Below the pieces are notes generated by a model. That model saw nothing but the letters and a program-made list of their open reading frames with translations. It ran no database searches and was not told the origin of the DNA. This document shows, piece after piece, positions 46,595 through 57,997 of a stretch of 64,000 nt of DNA; position 1 is the stretch's first letter, and each line of letters starts with the position of its first letter. Origin of the DNA: Erythrobasidium yunnanense (taxonomy: Eukaryota > Basidiomycota > Cystobasidiomycetes > Erythrobasidiales > Erythrobasidiaceae); NCBI GenBank assembly GCA_001600175.1, contig BCJC01000008.1:1056781-1120780 (forward strand). Reading direction: 5' to 3'. The position numbers and the translations under genes are program-made.

Positions 46595-48468
46595 CTACAG
46601 CTCGGGATGGCTGACAGCCAGCGGCTTCTTGGAAGCCTTGACGGGATTGCTGGACGAGAAGATGTCTTCCAACTCTTCTAGCGTGCGACCTTGCGTCTCG
46701 ACTGCGAATAGGTACCACAGCAGAGCTTCGATGAAATCCCATCCGACAAAGACGTAGATGTAGTTGTTCTTGATTTTGCCAAGAGCGATCGGAGAGGCAT
46801 ACAGGTTGACAAAGGAGATGGCGTTGACCGTAAAGGCGTACATGGCCATGCCCTTGGCTCGAGATGTGGTCTCGAGACACTCGACTGGATAAAGAGCTTG
46901 AAGAGGAGTGTAGGTGAAAGAGATGACGAGGTTGAAGAGGTAATATGCGGCAAGCGAACCCTGTCCAAGAGCCAAATTGAACGTGTTCTTGCGGAATGCG
47001 GTGGACAAGCCTCCATTGATAGCAAGGAGAGCAGCGCAAGCTGCAGTACCGTAGATTAGAACGGGACGGCGGCGCATCTTGTCGGTAAGAGCCATAGCTG
47101 TGAGTGCACCCGTTGCGGAGATGAGTTGTCCTCCGATGTTGAGGGCGAGCTGAGTCTTGACATCTGTGTACCCAAGATTGTCGAACACAATAGTGTTGAA
47201 GTAGCCGAGACCATTCCCAGAGAATTGGCCAAAGACACCCATGAAGACCATCATGAGCGTTCTCCACCTTGCGTTGGACGTCTTAAAGAGTCCAGTGTAA
47301 TCGTACCATCGCTTGTCTGTGCCATCCAAGGCAATAGCTTCGGTGAACTCGCGAATCTGGAGCTGCACAATAGCATTGTTGGCATCTCCACCTCCGTGAT
47401 ACTTGGCCAAGAAGGCGTGAGCTTCTTCAGTCCGGCCTTGCGCGAAGAGCCAGCGGGGCGATTCGGGGATGAAAGCAGCGGCGGCGATAACAATTCCAGA
47501 TGGAAAGCATTGAAGAAGGAGAGGAATTCTCCATGACCAGTTGCTGTTGATATTCTGGCCTGCATAGGTCAAGGCGGGTCAGTCTGATGACTTGCCGTCC
47601 GGCACACAGAAGGCGGTACGTACAGCCATACGTGACAAGAGCAGCGGGGATAGCACCGCCAAACCATCCCGTATTGTAGAAGCCAACAAGCCTTCCGCGG
47701 TATTGCGGAGGAGCAATTTCGACCTATACTCCCAGGTCTCTGTTAGCGCACTAGCTTGAAAAATGCGAGATGGCTCGACCTACGGCATACGAAGGAGCAG
47801 CAGTGGTCATGATGCAGATACCGAAACCGAGGATGAACTACGTCGCGGGCTCAGTGATACAGCTTCGGAAAAGCGCTTTGGATTATGAACACTCACTCTA
47901 GCGCCAATAAGCATACCCAGATCTTTCGCAAAGCAAGCTAAGATAGCTCCCAGAATGACGAAGAAACCCCCCGATGCCATGCCGACTCGACGGCCGTATC
48001 GATCTGTCAAAGGACCAGCCAGCCAGGCTGCTGTCATTTGGCCGACCTGATCTCACACGGAGAGTGAGTTGGGCAGCAGAAATATCGGCGACTGGAGCGT
48101 ACTTACCGTGTAGATAGCGAAGATCAGGGAGGTGCTCTGACCCGTAGTACCGGGATGGAAATGGCCTTGGTAGAAGGTCATAGCGTTGATACCCGTCATG
48201 AGAGAGCCATCATATCCGTTTGCACACGAGCATAGATAGGCCACAAAGCCTGCGAAGATCAACCGGGAATCCGGCTTCACCCCAGCTTTGGCAGCCTGAT
48301 GCCGGGCAATATCATGGTCAGACAACCGTAAGCTCATAGCGACCTGATAGATATACTCACAATCTCCCTGATATCTCCAGCTGGCATTGAACTGGCTGAT
48401 GCAGACTCGAATTGCCCTTGCTTCGGCTTCTCATCCAGCTCCTCAGGGGAGTACACTGGCTTGCTCAT
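46595..48468 (-). CDS. MFS sugar/oligosaccharide permease (lactose-permease-like)
   Basis: Sugar porter family protein starting MSKPVYSPEELDEKPKQGQF at 48468, about 530 residues, six or more exons. Marks: CSCANGYDGSLMTGINAM (helix 1), GPLTDRYGRRVGMASG, EIAPPQYRGRLVGFYNTGW, FIPESPRWLFAQGRTEEA (PESPRWL), FGQFSGNGLGYFNTIVFDNL (in place of QQxxGxNxxxYY), TDKMRRRPVLIYG, YPVECLETTSRAKGMAMY and VETQGRTLEELEDIFSS. The FSGNGLGYFN and YPVECLE variants are typical of fungal lactose/cellobiose-type permeases. Next to an intracellular beta-mannosidase, uptake of mannobiose or another beta-mannoside is plausible (inference). Confidence 0.9.
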
Positions 48469-48699
48469 GATGGCTTGGCTGTCAGCGATGGGGCTATAAG
48501 GGAGTGCGCTGGGCTAGGAGATGCAGATGGAAGAACAGGAAGAGAACGAGAGAGGGGATGGGATGGAGGAGTATTTAAAGCATAATTTGTCAGGTGCGCG
48601 CACAGGATGAAGCGTCCTCGAGACTCCGGACCGTGGTGTGTTGGCGCTCCGTAGAGCCGTGGTCCGCTTGATGAAAGCAGAAAAGCATGTGGTCTGACA

Positions 48700-48711
48700 G
48701 GACCGCGGTCC
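48700..48711. promoter_or_regulatory. CGG-palindrome site d (GGACCGCGGTCC)
   Basis: Perfect 12-bp palindrome 232 bases upstream of the permease start, with CCG/CGG half-sites in inverted order. Confidence 0.6.
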
Positions 48712-49002
48712 GCTGCTGCCATTTCCTCCCTGCGGAAGCTCAGCAGGAGAGCGAGTATCCCTCAAGGCATAGCGACCTCCTGATGTTCAGCAGACTGTGG
48801 ATTTGGGAGCATGACTGCAACTGTTATCGTACATCCTGAGAAGAACGTATTCTACGTTTTTGTGGGCGGCCTTTCGAAGCGCCAGGCTTTTCTTCTGAGC
48901 TGCCCGACTTGCCAATCGCTTTGCGCTGGACATCTGCGCCTTCGCACGAGCTATCTGCATGCGTGACAGATGACAGAGGCGGTTTCGCACTCCCGTACGA
49001 AA

Positions 49003-49014
49003 GGACCGCGGTCC
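49003..49014. promoter_or_regulatory. CGG-palindrome site e (GGACCGCGGTCC)
   Basis: Second perfect copy, 87 bases upstream of the beta-mannosidase start codon. Confidence 0.6.
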
Positions 49015-49100
49015 GCTCGGCGCCCTCGTCCTTCTGCAGAGAATGTTCCTTCAAGAACGCGCTTGCTCTCATCTCTGCTTCATCCTAACCTCACTGAACG

Positions 49101-52063
49101 ATGCTTTCAGTTTCCTCGAGCGTGCTGTCTGGCTGGTCTTGGAGAAAAGCTGCGACTACCGACTGGACGAGATGCAGCCATGATAAGCCGGCGACGCAGA
49201 TCCATCCTGATCTCGTAGACGCTAGTGTTATTCAAGACCCTCTGCTCGGACTGAATGAACGAGACTGCCAATGGGTTGGCGAAACCGACTGGGAGTACAT
49301 GTGTACTTTCGACGTCTCGGAAGAGGACCTGGCAAAGTCGCATCAGGTTCTCAAGTTCGACAGTCTCGGTAATCGTCAGGTCCTGCTAGACTAATCGAAT
49401 GGGGCTGATTCGAAACTCCGACAGACACCTTTGCGACAGTCTGGCTAAATGACCAAGAAATCCTGAAGAGTGACAATATGTTCCATATCCACCAGGTCGA
49501 CGTGAAGAATCACATCTGCGAAGGAAAGAACGAGCTCCGGATCTTGTTCGAGAGCGCGCTTCTCAAAGGCAGGCAATTGAACGAAGCTTTCGGTGAAGTC
49601 AAGTGCTGGAACGGCGAGACTGCTCGGCTCTTCGTTAGGAAAGCTCAATATCACTTTGGCTGGGATTGTGAGCGCAACGTTTCACCAGTCTTTCACTTTA
49701 AGGCTTACGAGATCTTCTGTATAGGGGGACCTTGTCTAATCACCTGTGGCCCCAATCAGCGTGCGTATCTCACTCTCGCTTGATAATTGTACCACACTGA
49801 TGGTTGGACATCAGCCATCAACTTTCTCTCATATGATGCTAGACTCTCAGACGTGCACGTCGTGGCTGAAGTCGCATCCGATCTGAGTGCCGATGTCGAC
49901 ATCGCTATCGAGGTCGCTAGTCAGGCTCAGGGCTTGCAGGCCGACGTAGAGCTCCTGCTTGATGCACAAGTTCTCCAGAAGACCCGCATCGACTGTCAAG
50001 CAGGGTCGAAAGCTCATTTCAAGCTCGATCAGCCAAAGCTCTGGTATCCTCATCGTTATGGCGAAGCTACCCTCCACACTGTTCGTGTGATATTGCTGCA
50101 CAATAACGAGACTCTAGACACCTGGTCGAAACAAGTGGGAATCCGTCGAGCCGAACTAGTCCAGCAGCCTTTGGAAGGGCAAAGCGGGAAGTCCTTCTTC
50201 TTCAGGATCAACAATATCCCCATCTACTGCTGCGGAAGCAACTGGATTCCTGCGCACTCATTCGAGTCGCGCCTGGAAGACAAGGATTACGAAGAATGGG
50301 TCGATCTCGTCGTGTCTGGCAATCAGGACATGCTGAGAAGTGAGCAGATACTGCACTCGTCACACTTCAACGCTGATGCATAATGTAGTCTGGGGCGGCG
50401 GGTACTACGAGGACGATCGCTTGCTGGCTGAGTGTGTAAGTTCAGCATTGCCCTTCGATGAATTAAGTCGGCCTGTATGGCTTACTCCGAACTTCAGGAC
50501 CGTCGTGGCCTACTTGTCTGGCACGACTTCATGTTTGGATGCGGTCAATACCCATGCAACGCAGAGATTGAAGCGAGTGTCAAGCGGGAAGCGGAAGATC
50601 AGCTCAAGAGGCTTCGGAACTTCTGCTCGATCGTCATCTGGGCTGGGTGAGTCTTTATCTTTCTCTATGATGAGCCTGCCTTTCGTTAATGCATCTCATG
50701 TAGAAATAATGAAGATTATCAAATGGCTGAACAGGAGAACCTGACATGGGACAAAGATGATCTCTCGGGTAACTACAACCACACCAACTTTCGTACGCCG
50801 TGTTACTTCCGCCAGAGAACGAAGTCAATGCTGACTCTATCTCTTAGCTGCCCGCTCAATCTACGAGAGAGTCTTACCCAACGCCGTTCGAGAATTCTCC
50901 TCTCTCACAGCTTATCACCCTGGATCACCTTGGGGTGGTATCAGCACCCGAGACCAGACTGAAGGCGACATCCATCAATGGGATGTCTGGCATGGATCAC
51001 AGGAACCGTATCAACAATGGAGTCGTCTAGGCGGTCGATTTGTCAGCGAATTCGGCATGCAAGGCCTGCCTAGCATTCATACCATCGACTATCTCCTCGA
51101 TGGAAACACCGAAGATCGCTACCCTCAGAGTGAGACTATTGAGCATCACAACAAGGCGGATTCGTGGGAACGGCGACTCGGCCTCTATACGATGGAGAAC
51201 ATCAAAGTACAAAGCTTGGACATGCAAGACTGGGTCTACTCTACGCAGCTCTTGCAAGCAGAATGCCTAGGACAAGCATACAGCGTGTGGAGAAGAGAAT
51301 GGAAAGGACCCAGCCGCGAGTATGCAGCGGGTGCTCTGGTCTGGCAGATCAACGATTGCTGGGCTTGTACGAGCTGGGCCATCTCAGACTTCTTCAAGCG
51401 TCCTAAACTCGCCTACTATGCCATCAAGCGCGAGTCTGCTTCAAAGACACTCGGTATCTCCCGGAAGGCAGACAAGTACGATCTATGGATCAGCAATGCC
51501 ACTCTCGACAGTCTGTCGGGCACTTTGGAGTGGTGTTCATTCGATGTCGCGACTGGTCGTCTACTCAAGACCGACTCCAAAGAGATCTCTGTCAAGCCAA
51601 ATCAGGCGACTGACATCTTGCACGAAGTAGCCCTCGGAAGTCCCTCGCGCTCTACTGTTATCTCTGCAAGGCTGCTTGACAATCATGGACAGCTGATCTG
51701 CCGAGCTGTCAACTGGCCTGAACCGCTCAAGCACCTGCACTTCCCATCTCGTAAAGTCTCGGTCAGGACAGATGTTCAAGCAGGCACGATCAGCTTGACA
51801 TGCAACAAGCCTATCAAAGGTGTCGAGCTGTATGTCGCTGCTGAAGGTGTAGACAGGGTGTTCTTCCACGATGTGAGTCGGGCGTTTCCTGAATATACAG
51901 ACCCGCCTTTCTGAAGCAAGTCTCCTGCACTTCACAGAACGGCATCGACCTTGTACCTGGTGAAACAGTCGTCGTTGGCGTGTCAGGCCTTCGGGGTTCG
52001 GATGAGGTTCTACATCGGTTCTACTGCGATCAAGAAGCTCACCAGCTGCAGAATGGGAAGTAG
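49101..52063 (+). CDS. Beta-mannosidase, GH2, intracellular type
   Basis: Removes terminal beta-linked mannose from manno-oligosaccharides. The N-terminal sugar-binding domain (LGLNERDCQWVGETDWEYMC, QYHFGWD) leads to the catalytic barrel. Barrel marks: YCCGSNWIPAHSFESR, MLRIWGGGYYEDD (Ile codon restored across a GTGAGC intron), LLVWHDFMFGCGQYP, acid/base Glu in IWAGNNEDY, HPGSPWGG, nucleophile Glu in RFVSEFGMQGLPS and GALVWQINDCW. A C-terminal beta domain ends HQLQNGK. About 840 residues, no signal peptide (MLSVSSSVLSGWSWRKA), as in the fungal MndB type. So substrate must be imported, which fits the adjacent permease. Confidence 0.92.
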
Positions 52064-52158
52064 AACAGAGTGTATAGCTGACTATCGATGGACTTTTCTT
52101 CCGTTGTACCTTACTCATTGCCCTCAGTTTTGTTCAGAAATGGGTATTGCGGACCCAC

Positions 52159-52169
52159 CGGACCGCGGT
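52159..52169. promoter_or_regulatory. CGG-palindrome site f (CGGACCGCGGT)
   Basis: Lies 103 bases upstream of the esterase start and carries the left half plus core of the palindrome. Confidence 0.55.
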
Positions 52170-52271
52170 GAACTGCCCTTCCTGCTTCCTCCTCTATGTA
52201 GGGTATTTTCGTCTTGCTCTCTCTCATACTGACATCTTACACTGCATCAACTCGTTGCACAAATTCTGATC

Positions 52272-53327
52272 ATGCATCAATATCCATCCTGGCTGCTCTT
52301 CGGCGACTCCATGCAAGCCTTTCCAGTCTCGCCAGAAGTTGTTCTAGGGGTGTGACATATCCTTCTCGTAGTACCCAGGGAGCATTTGCGCCTGGCGGCT
52401 TGGGTCAACAGCTGGCCGATATATACCAGAGACGACTTAGCATCATTCATCGAGGTTACGGCGGGTATAACACTGAGTACTGCAGACGCGTTCTTCCGCA
52501 TGTGAGTATGTATCGCTCAAATAATTGCTTATAGCTTATGCTGATCAAGACGCTCCACTATGTCTACCCACAACGCGCTATACAGCTTTTGCCTCTGGCC
52601 AGAAAAGATCAGCCCTTAGCTGCGATTTGCATCTGGCTAGGAGCAAACGACGCTTGTCTCGAGGGAACTAAGCAAGCCGTCCCTCTTGGGCGGTACATGG
52701 CGAATCTCGCGTCGATGATAGATCTGCTGCAAGAACCAACTTCGCCTTTCTATGCACCAGGAACCGTCGTCTTCATCATAGGCTGTCCACCGCTGGACTA
52801 TCAGGCACACAAGGATGACTTAGAGGATCGACTGGGAAAAGGCTTTCCAGTCGAAAGAACAGAGGAAAGGACTGCGCTCTTCGCTAAGGCGGCAAAGGAC
52901 TTAGCAGGGACATGGAAAGTCAGCTATGTGGATGCGCATTCGGCTTTGCTGCGAGAAGCAGGCGATAATCGAGATCTCAAAGCTTTCTTATCGGATGGCC
53001 TTCATCTGACGGCAGCTGGGTACCAGGTGCGCCGCAGCTCAATGCAGTGAAGCCAGTGCCAAGACGTGAGGCTTGCATGTTGATCGTCGTTTCATACATA
53101 TGCAGGTCGTATTGGAAGAACTGCTTCGTGTCCGAGACCGCGATCACCCTGAACTCAAGCCGGAGGCGCTGGAGATGCCCTTCCCGGAGTGGGACACCAT
53201 AGACCCTGCAGATCCAGATGCTCTCATACCAAGTTACACGTTTCGCTTGAAAGCGTCAAGATGGTCAGCTAGCGGCTTGATGTCAAATCAGTCGAAGCTG
53301 TGCAGAGTGGGAGGCCATAATCAGTGA
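52272..53327 (+). CDS. SGNH/GDSL esterase, IAH1-like
   Basis: Five exons or fewer: 52272-52312, 52372-52501, 52535-53026, 53106-53327, in total 294 residues. Intron 1 (52313-52371, 59 nt) has a GC-AG donor (GCAAGC). With it removed, block I reads WLLFGDSITQGAFAPGG, the exact pattern of isoamyl-acetate-hydrolysing esterases, whereas reading through gives a non-matching sequence. Other blocks: HRGYGGYNTEY (Gly), IWLGANDACL (Asn) and LSDGLHLTAAGYQ (Asp, His). It hydrolyses short-chain esters. Beside beta-mannosidase and permease it could deacetylate manno-oligosaccharides (inference). Intron 3 at 53027-53105 is typical. Confidence 0.9.
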
Positions 53328-53633
53328 GAGGCAGGCGTGGCAGCTGAGGTCTAGCTCCGCTTTCAGTATATATGTAGAGACCAAGGCATGGGAAGCGGCA
53401 GTAGTGTTTCTCTCATCTTTACAGCCAGAGTGCGCCTATCTTGCGACAGTCCGACCGCGACAGACTTGACAATCCGCCGGAGTAAGGTAGCTCTGTCTCA
53501 ATCTCAAGTAGTTGGCTATCCGTATGTGTATCTTGCGTGTATTCGGGAGCGCAGATGTGCGGCTATCTCATGCGCGACTGCTCTTTTGTCTCTGACCGTT
53601 CAGTCGAGATATTGTGTTTGCTCTTCCACATTT
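53328..53633. other. Spacer between esterase and flavin monooxygenase genes
   Basis: About 300 bases, same-strand neighbours. No CGG palindrome of the preceding type was found here, so the monooxygenase may not belong to the regulon. Confidence 0.45.
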
Positions 53634-55453
53634 ATGGTCAGCGCTTCTCCTACCATCAAGAAGGTTGCAGTGATAGGTGCAGGCGCGAGGTGCGATCCAA
53701 GCTCTACTTGAGATGATCAGAGGTCAAGCCCGAAGACGTCGCAACATCTGACTTTCCCTTGTTCCGACTCTCTCATATCGCAGTGGTATCACAGCTATCA
53801 AGGAACTACTTAGACAGGGCTTTCACGTCACAGCTTTCGAAGGTGGCCTTACGTCTTCACCTCCGCTGTTATCGATCGCGCTGTACTCCAGAACTGATCA
53901 GCTTGTTCCCATCTCTTACAGCTCGTTCGCAAGTTGGAGGAGCATGGATTTACTCACCCAAACCTCCCGGCGAATGTATAATCTCCTTCGATAGTTCAGG
54001 CCGACCCTTCCCTCAGACTAAGCAACAATATCTTGCGTCTACCAAGAGCAATGCAGCAGAAGATTATCCTACGGTATTGGAGCCGAGCCCGATGTATCGC
54101 TTAAAGACGAATATCCCATGCGATTTGATGAGCTATCGAGGTGCTCCCTTCAAGAAAATATCTGGTCCTTTCCCGTAAGCAAGCTCCTGCATGGAAATCA
54201 GGTTTCGTAAACTTCCCTGATATCTGAATTTCGCAGCCGTGATGACGAAGTACTGAAATATCTTGAAGACTACGCTGAAGAAGTGCTGCCCTATATCCGC
54301 TTCAATCGTCTGGTCAAGCGAATACATAAGCGCCAGCACTCATGGATAGTGGAAACTTCAGATGCGTCACAGCAACAAGCGTTCTCGTCAAGCCATGCGA
54401 TGGAAATCGAGGAATACGATGCGATATGCGACTGTTCCGGCCACTATACAAGGCCGTATATCCCTTTCGTGAATGGGTTATGGACGTACAAACGGAAGAT
54501 CCTCCATGCAAAATGGTATAGAACGCCAGAAGTGTTCGAGGGAATGGATGTGCTCGTCGTAGGGAACAGCGCATCGGGATACGACATTTCCAGAGAGATA
54601 GCACTGCATTTCAAGAAGACCGATTCAGGAAACAGGATATACCAATCTAGGAGGAGCATGAAGGAAATTGGTATAGATCCCTCGGAAGGCCCTCCTTGGG
54701 CTACGCATCTGCATGGCGTAGGAGGTATAGACCATATAACGGCAGAAGAAGTTATTCTGCTCGATGGAACGCACCTTAAAGTCGACATTATCATCTTCGC
54801 GACGGGCTATCTGTATAGCTTTCCATACTTCAGATCGCATGACTCTCCTTTCGACAATCATCCGCTCACGAAGATTCCGCCAGTACCTGAAGATGCGCTA
54901 GAAGATATCGATGCGGAAATGTCTGCTCAATACCCGGATGGAGGCCTGAGGGTACATAATCTCGATGCCGAATATCAGACTTTCTACGAGCCAGACCCGA
55001 CGCTGGCTTTGATATGCCTGAACAAGAGCGTTATACCCTGTGAGTATTATCCTCATTTGACAAAATGCATTGGCAAAATGCAAACTCGTTTTACTCCGAT
55101 CGCAGTTCCACTTGCTCAAGCTCAAGCGCATGCCGTTGCGAGGTATTGGGCCGGACATACCTTTCCGCTGAAGCCAGCTGTGGACACAGAAGAAAGCCCT
55201 CAGCTGCATACCTATAACGCCCCGAAGGTACGCTGCGCTTCTCTACATCTCAATAGATGACTGCATATGTGCTGATCCCTCCGAGTAGGAATTCGACGTT
55301 GCAGATGCTTTACTACGAGCGAGCGGAGAAGGTCAGGAAAAAGTCGACAGTCAAGAAATAACGTCGGATGGCTCCTTCCCTGCAACTTCAAAGTGGCGGC
55401 GAGAGAAGCGTCCCTCGTGCAAAGCCTACAGAAAGCAAGAACTTGGATACTGA
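53634..55453 (+). CDS. Flavin-containing monooxygenase
   Basis: FAD- and NADPH-dependent N- or S-oxygenase. Exon 1 (53634-53689) plus exon 2 (53784-53842) give [18 protein letters not shown] and HVTAFEA, then SQVGGAWIYSPKPPG. The large exon carries FPRDDEVLKYLEDYAEE (FxSxxEVxxYL type), YDAICDCSGHYTRPYIP, the linker fingerprint-like KRKILHAKWYRTPEVFEG (H-x-x-x-[YF]), the NADPH site VLVVGNSASGYDISREI and the DIIIFATGYLYSFPYF motif. It ends in a charged tail (KRPSCKAYRKQELGY). About 510 residues, resembling fungal thiol-specific or dimethylaniline monooxygenases. Confidence 0.9.
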
Positions 55454-55583
55454 CGAGTTTTGAGAGGAACCAACTGTAGCCAAATTGACTCTGTACTATA
55501 CACACATTAGACTATACATAGAATAATAGCATCTTGCTCAGCAAGACACAACGACATAACGGATCCACGCGCGGACTATTCCC

Positions 55584-57282
55584 CTACGATTCAATACGCA
55601 CAATGGTCTCCTGGCTCACATTCACCTGCGATAGATGGCTGACAGGGCTTCTGGACCTTGTGTATTGAAGCGGTCGCCCGATATTCGCAGCAGGTAAGAG
55701 GCCTGCACCAGTAGTTGCAGAAGATGCCACAGTTGTCGCCGCAGTAGGCGGTCTTGTAATGGTGAGCGTGCATCGAGATGGAGACAGTCGAAGCTCTTTA
55801 AGCTTGGTATGTGCGATCGAAGCTCCGGCTGCGGGCGTGTTGGGGCCACTCTCAACTTTAGTGATGTCGCTGTCGGGTGTATTGAGGGAGTGGAAAGCCT
55901 GCTTAGACTCGAACGATCCTTTGATGGCTGTGGAATGGAAGAGAGGTGTTAGTACTGAACATTGACATCTTGATACCTGAAGACTTACGAGTGACAATAT
56001 GTTGATCAGAGGAATCGGTTGAAGAGGGCAGACGAAGCAGACGCTAGAAAATTCCAAATCAGCTTTGAACTCACTGCAAAAGGGGACAAGGACTACTTAC
56101 TCTTGTCAAGGAGTACAGGACGACATTTGCAAATCCGCCTAATGAGAAGATGACTCCACAACCGGCAAGTGTACCGGGAGATCCAGGTCTTCCAGCCAAG
56201 CTCGACAGTCTGAAGATCGATAAAGGCAGAATGACCGTAAGATTGACGAGAGGGTACGCGAGCATGACTAGGCTTGTCTTGTCGATCTTCCTGCGCAGAG
56301 TAGAGCCGGATGTTCGTGGACGGACAGCTGTGGTCGGTGATTGGTAGCCGCCCCGAGTAGGAGAAGGAGCTTCTTCAGCTGCGGCACGATGATCGAGACG
56401 TCGTTCCATCTGAACCCGGATGCGAAGGATCTGTGGATCGATGGTAAGAGAGGCTGGACATGCCATCGATGAAGCTGGCGTGTGCTTACGACGAAAAGGG
56501 CACAGTAGGATACGAGCTGGCCGATTGCGGATGCAAAGATCTGTAGCAACCATTAATTCAGCCATTGTAAGGATAGAATAACAGGTAAGGCAGCTCACGA
56601 AAAGATAGTGCAGCCATAAGCGTTCGTCCTCATAGTTCTTGGTGATCCAGCACCAATTTCCAGCCGAGCCATAGAAGGGGCCCTTTGCTTCCTTCTCCAC
56701 AGCTAAGGGTCCCATAGCCGTAATGAGGACCGTAAAGACCCAAGCGCCTGTACAGACGAGATTGAGAGCCAGTGCAGGAGGCTTCCACGATCCAGCTAGG
56801 AACGCCGCGGTATGCAGAGCGATGAGCAAGCTAAAGAGAGCAGAAGCTACATCTCCAGCTTCGATAGCTAGCGCTTGAACAACACAAGCTCCGCTCTTTT
56901 CGCTGATAGTGGACCGCGAATACCAGATCCAGCTTGTGCCGAACCCGAGTGCTTGGATGAAGTCGGCTACGAGCAAGTTTATGAAAAGTTGTCCGGCTTG
57001 TGTGCGCAGGAAACGGATGCCAGATTTGCTGGGTGCATTCTCAGTTGCGATGCCTCGATAGCGGATGATTAGGTAGACGATAAAGAAGCCGAGCGAGAGG
57101 CAGGATGTAAAGGAGAGCTGTAACGAGAGGATAGTGAGTAATGAATGCCTTTGCAAGTTGGACTAGCTGTCTTACAGAAGACGCGATCGATACTGCCAGA
57201 GCACCAGGGCGACTGACAAGTCATGGTCAGCAAGTCTGATGTGTGTCTAGACGAGGATGTGAGCTTACTCGAAGTGAGACAT
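55584..57282 (-). CDS. Seven-transmembrane G-protein-coupled receptor (Git3/cAMP-receptor type)
   Basis: Plasma-membrane receptor. Start MSHFDRPGALAVSIASS is joined by a GTAAGA intron to LSFTSCLSLGFFIVYLIIRY (helix 1). The following helices are readable: TQAGQLFINLLVADFIQALG, GDVASALFSLLIALHTAAFL, ALNLVCTGAWVFTVLITAMG, WLHYLFVSCLTCYSILTMA, then KTSLVMLAYPLVNLTVILPL and GCGVIFSLGGFANVVLYSLT. A conserved SGACVVQALAIEAG and WCWITK resemble fungal glucose- or nutrient-sensing receptors. A long third intracellular loop carries many Arg/Pro residues, and the C-tail is Ser/Thr-rich. Ligand unknown. Confidence 0.82.
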
Positions 57283-57997
57283 CTTGACGATTTAAATAGA
57301 GAGCTGCGGATTGACGGGGCAATGGAGTATCCACGGCACAGACAGATGAAAGAGAGTGGGCTGAAGGAGCGTGGAGACGGAGTCAACAATTGAAATCAGA
57401 TGAGACAGAAGAGAAGACGATAGGTAGTATTTCATGAGAAGACATCTGGCTTTTTGTTAATTGCATTCTTTCGTCGTGCTGCAGAAATACCACGACTGAA
57501 TACTCAATGCTATCGGCACCCAAGGAGGTCAAGAATGCAGTCAGAGAATTGCAGGTACAGATGTTCCAGAGGGTAGATCGCTCGCTGGCTCAGTCAAGAA
57601 ATGAGTATTCAGCATTCTTGCAGGGTCCGAGGTCGAACGAGAAGCGCGAAGAATGCAGGCGCGTCGATGAATACTGTGATCTGTACTGTATATGTAACGG
57701 GACGTAGCAGAGTTTGAAGACCATCTTCTGAAATTGTTGGCAGTTTGAGCGAAGTCAAAAGAAGGAAGAGGTCCAGTTCGCGGAGTAAATCGTAGCATTG
57801 CATAGAGGGCCTATATAATAAGAGCATTGTGGAGAAGCCTAGCCTACATGGTGTTACACGAATCCTTGCGCTTTTTGCTGCCCTCTCGCATCCCAATCTT
57901 TACAACATAGAAATAACACTCTTTGCGGCTTTTGTTTCATCCGATCGTGAATGTGTATGGTGTGTGAGATACGTTGAATTCAGAGCCAGCGATCAGA
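57283..57997. other. Spacer between receptor and CWC22 genes
   Basis: About 715 bases: receptor promoter and CWC22 3' region. A 66-codon plus-strand frame at 57507-57707 (begins MLSAPKEVKNAVRELQ) looks somewhat protein-like, but it has no recognisable family and overlaps equally long minus frames, so it is not called as a gene. Confidence 0.45.

Larger units (their letters stand above)
48469..49100. promoter_or_regulatory. Divergent promoter permease / beta-mannosidase with four CGG palindromes
   Basis: About 630 bases. Sites: CGGACCGTGGT 48627-48637, CCGTGGTCCG 48657-48666, and two perfect copies of the 12-bp palindrome GGACCGCGGTCC at 48700-48711 and 49003-49014. Both perfect copies are followed by G. 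No coding frame of note. Confidence 0.65.

Noticed and set aside
52352-52371. 20-nt intron in the esterase gene
   Set aside because: The GC-AG intron 52313-52371 yields the canonical FGDSITQGAF block; a 20-nt intron is implausible.
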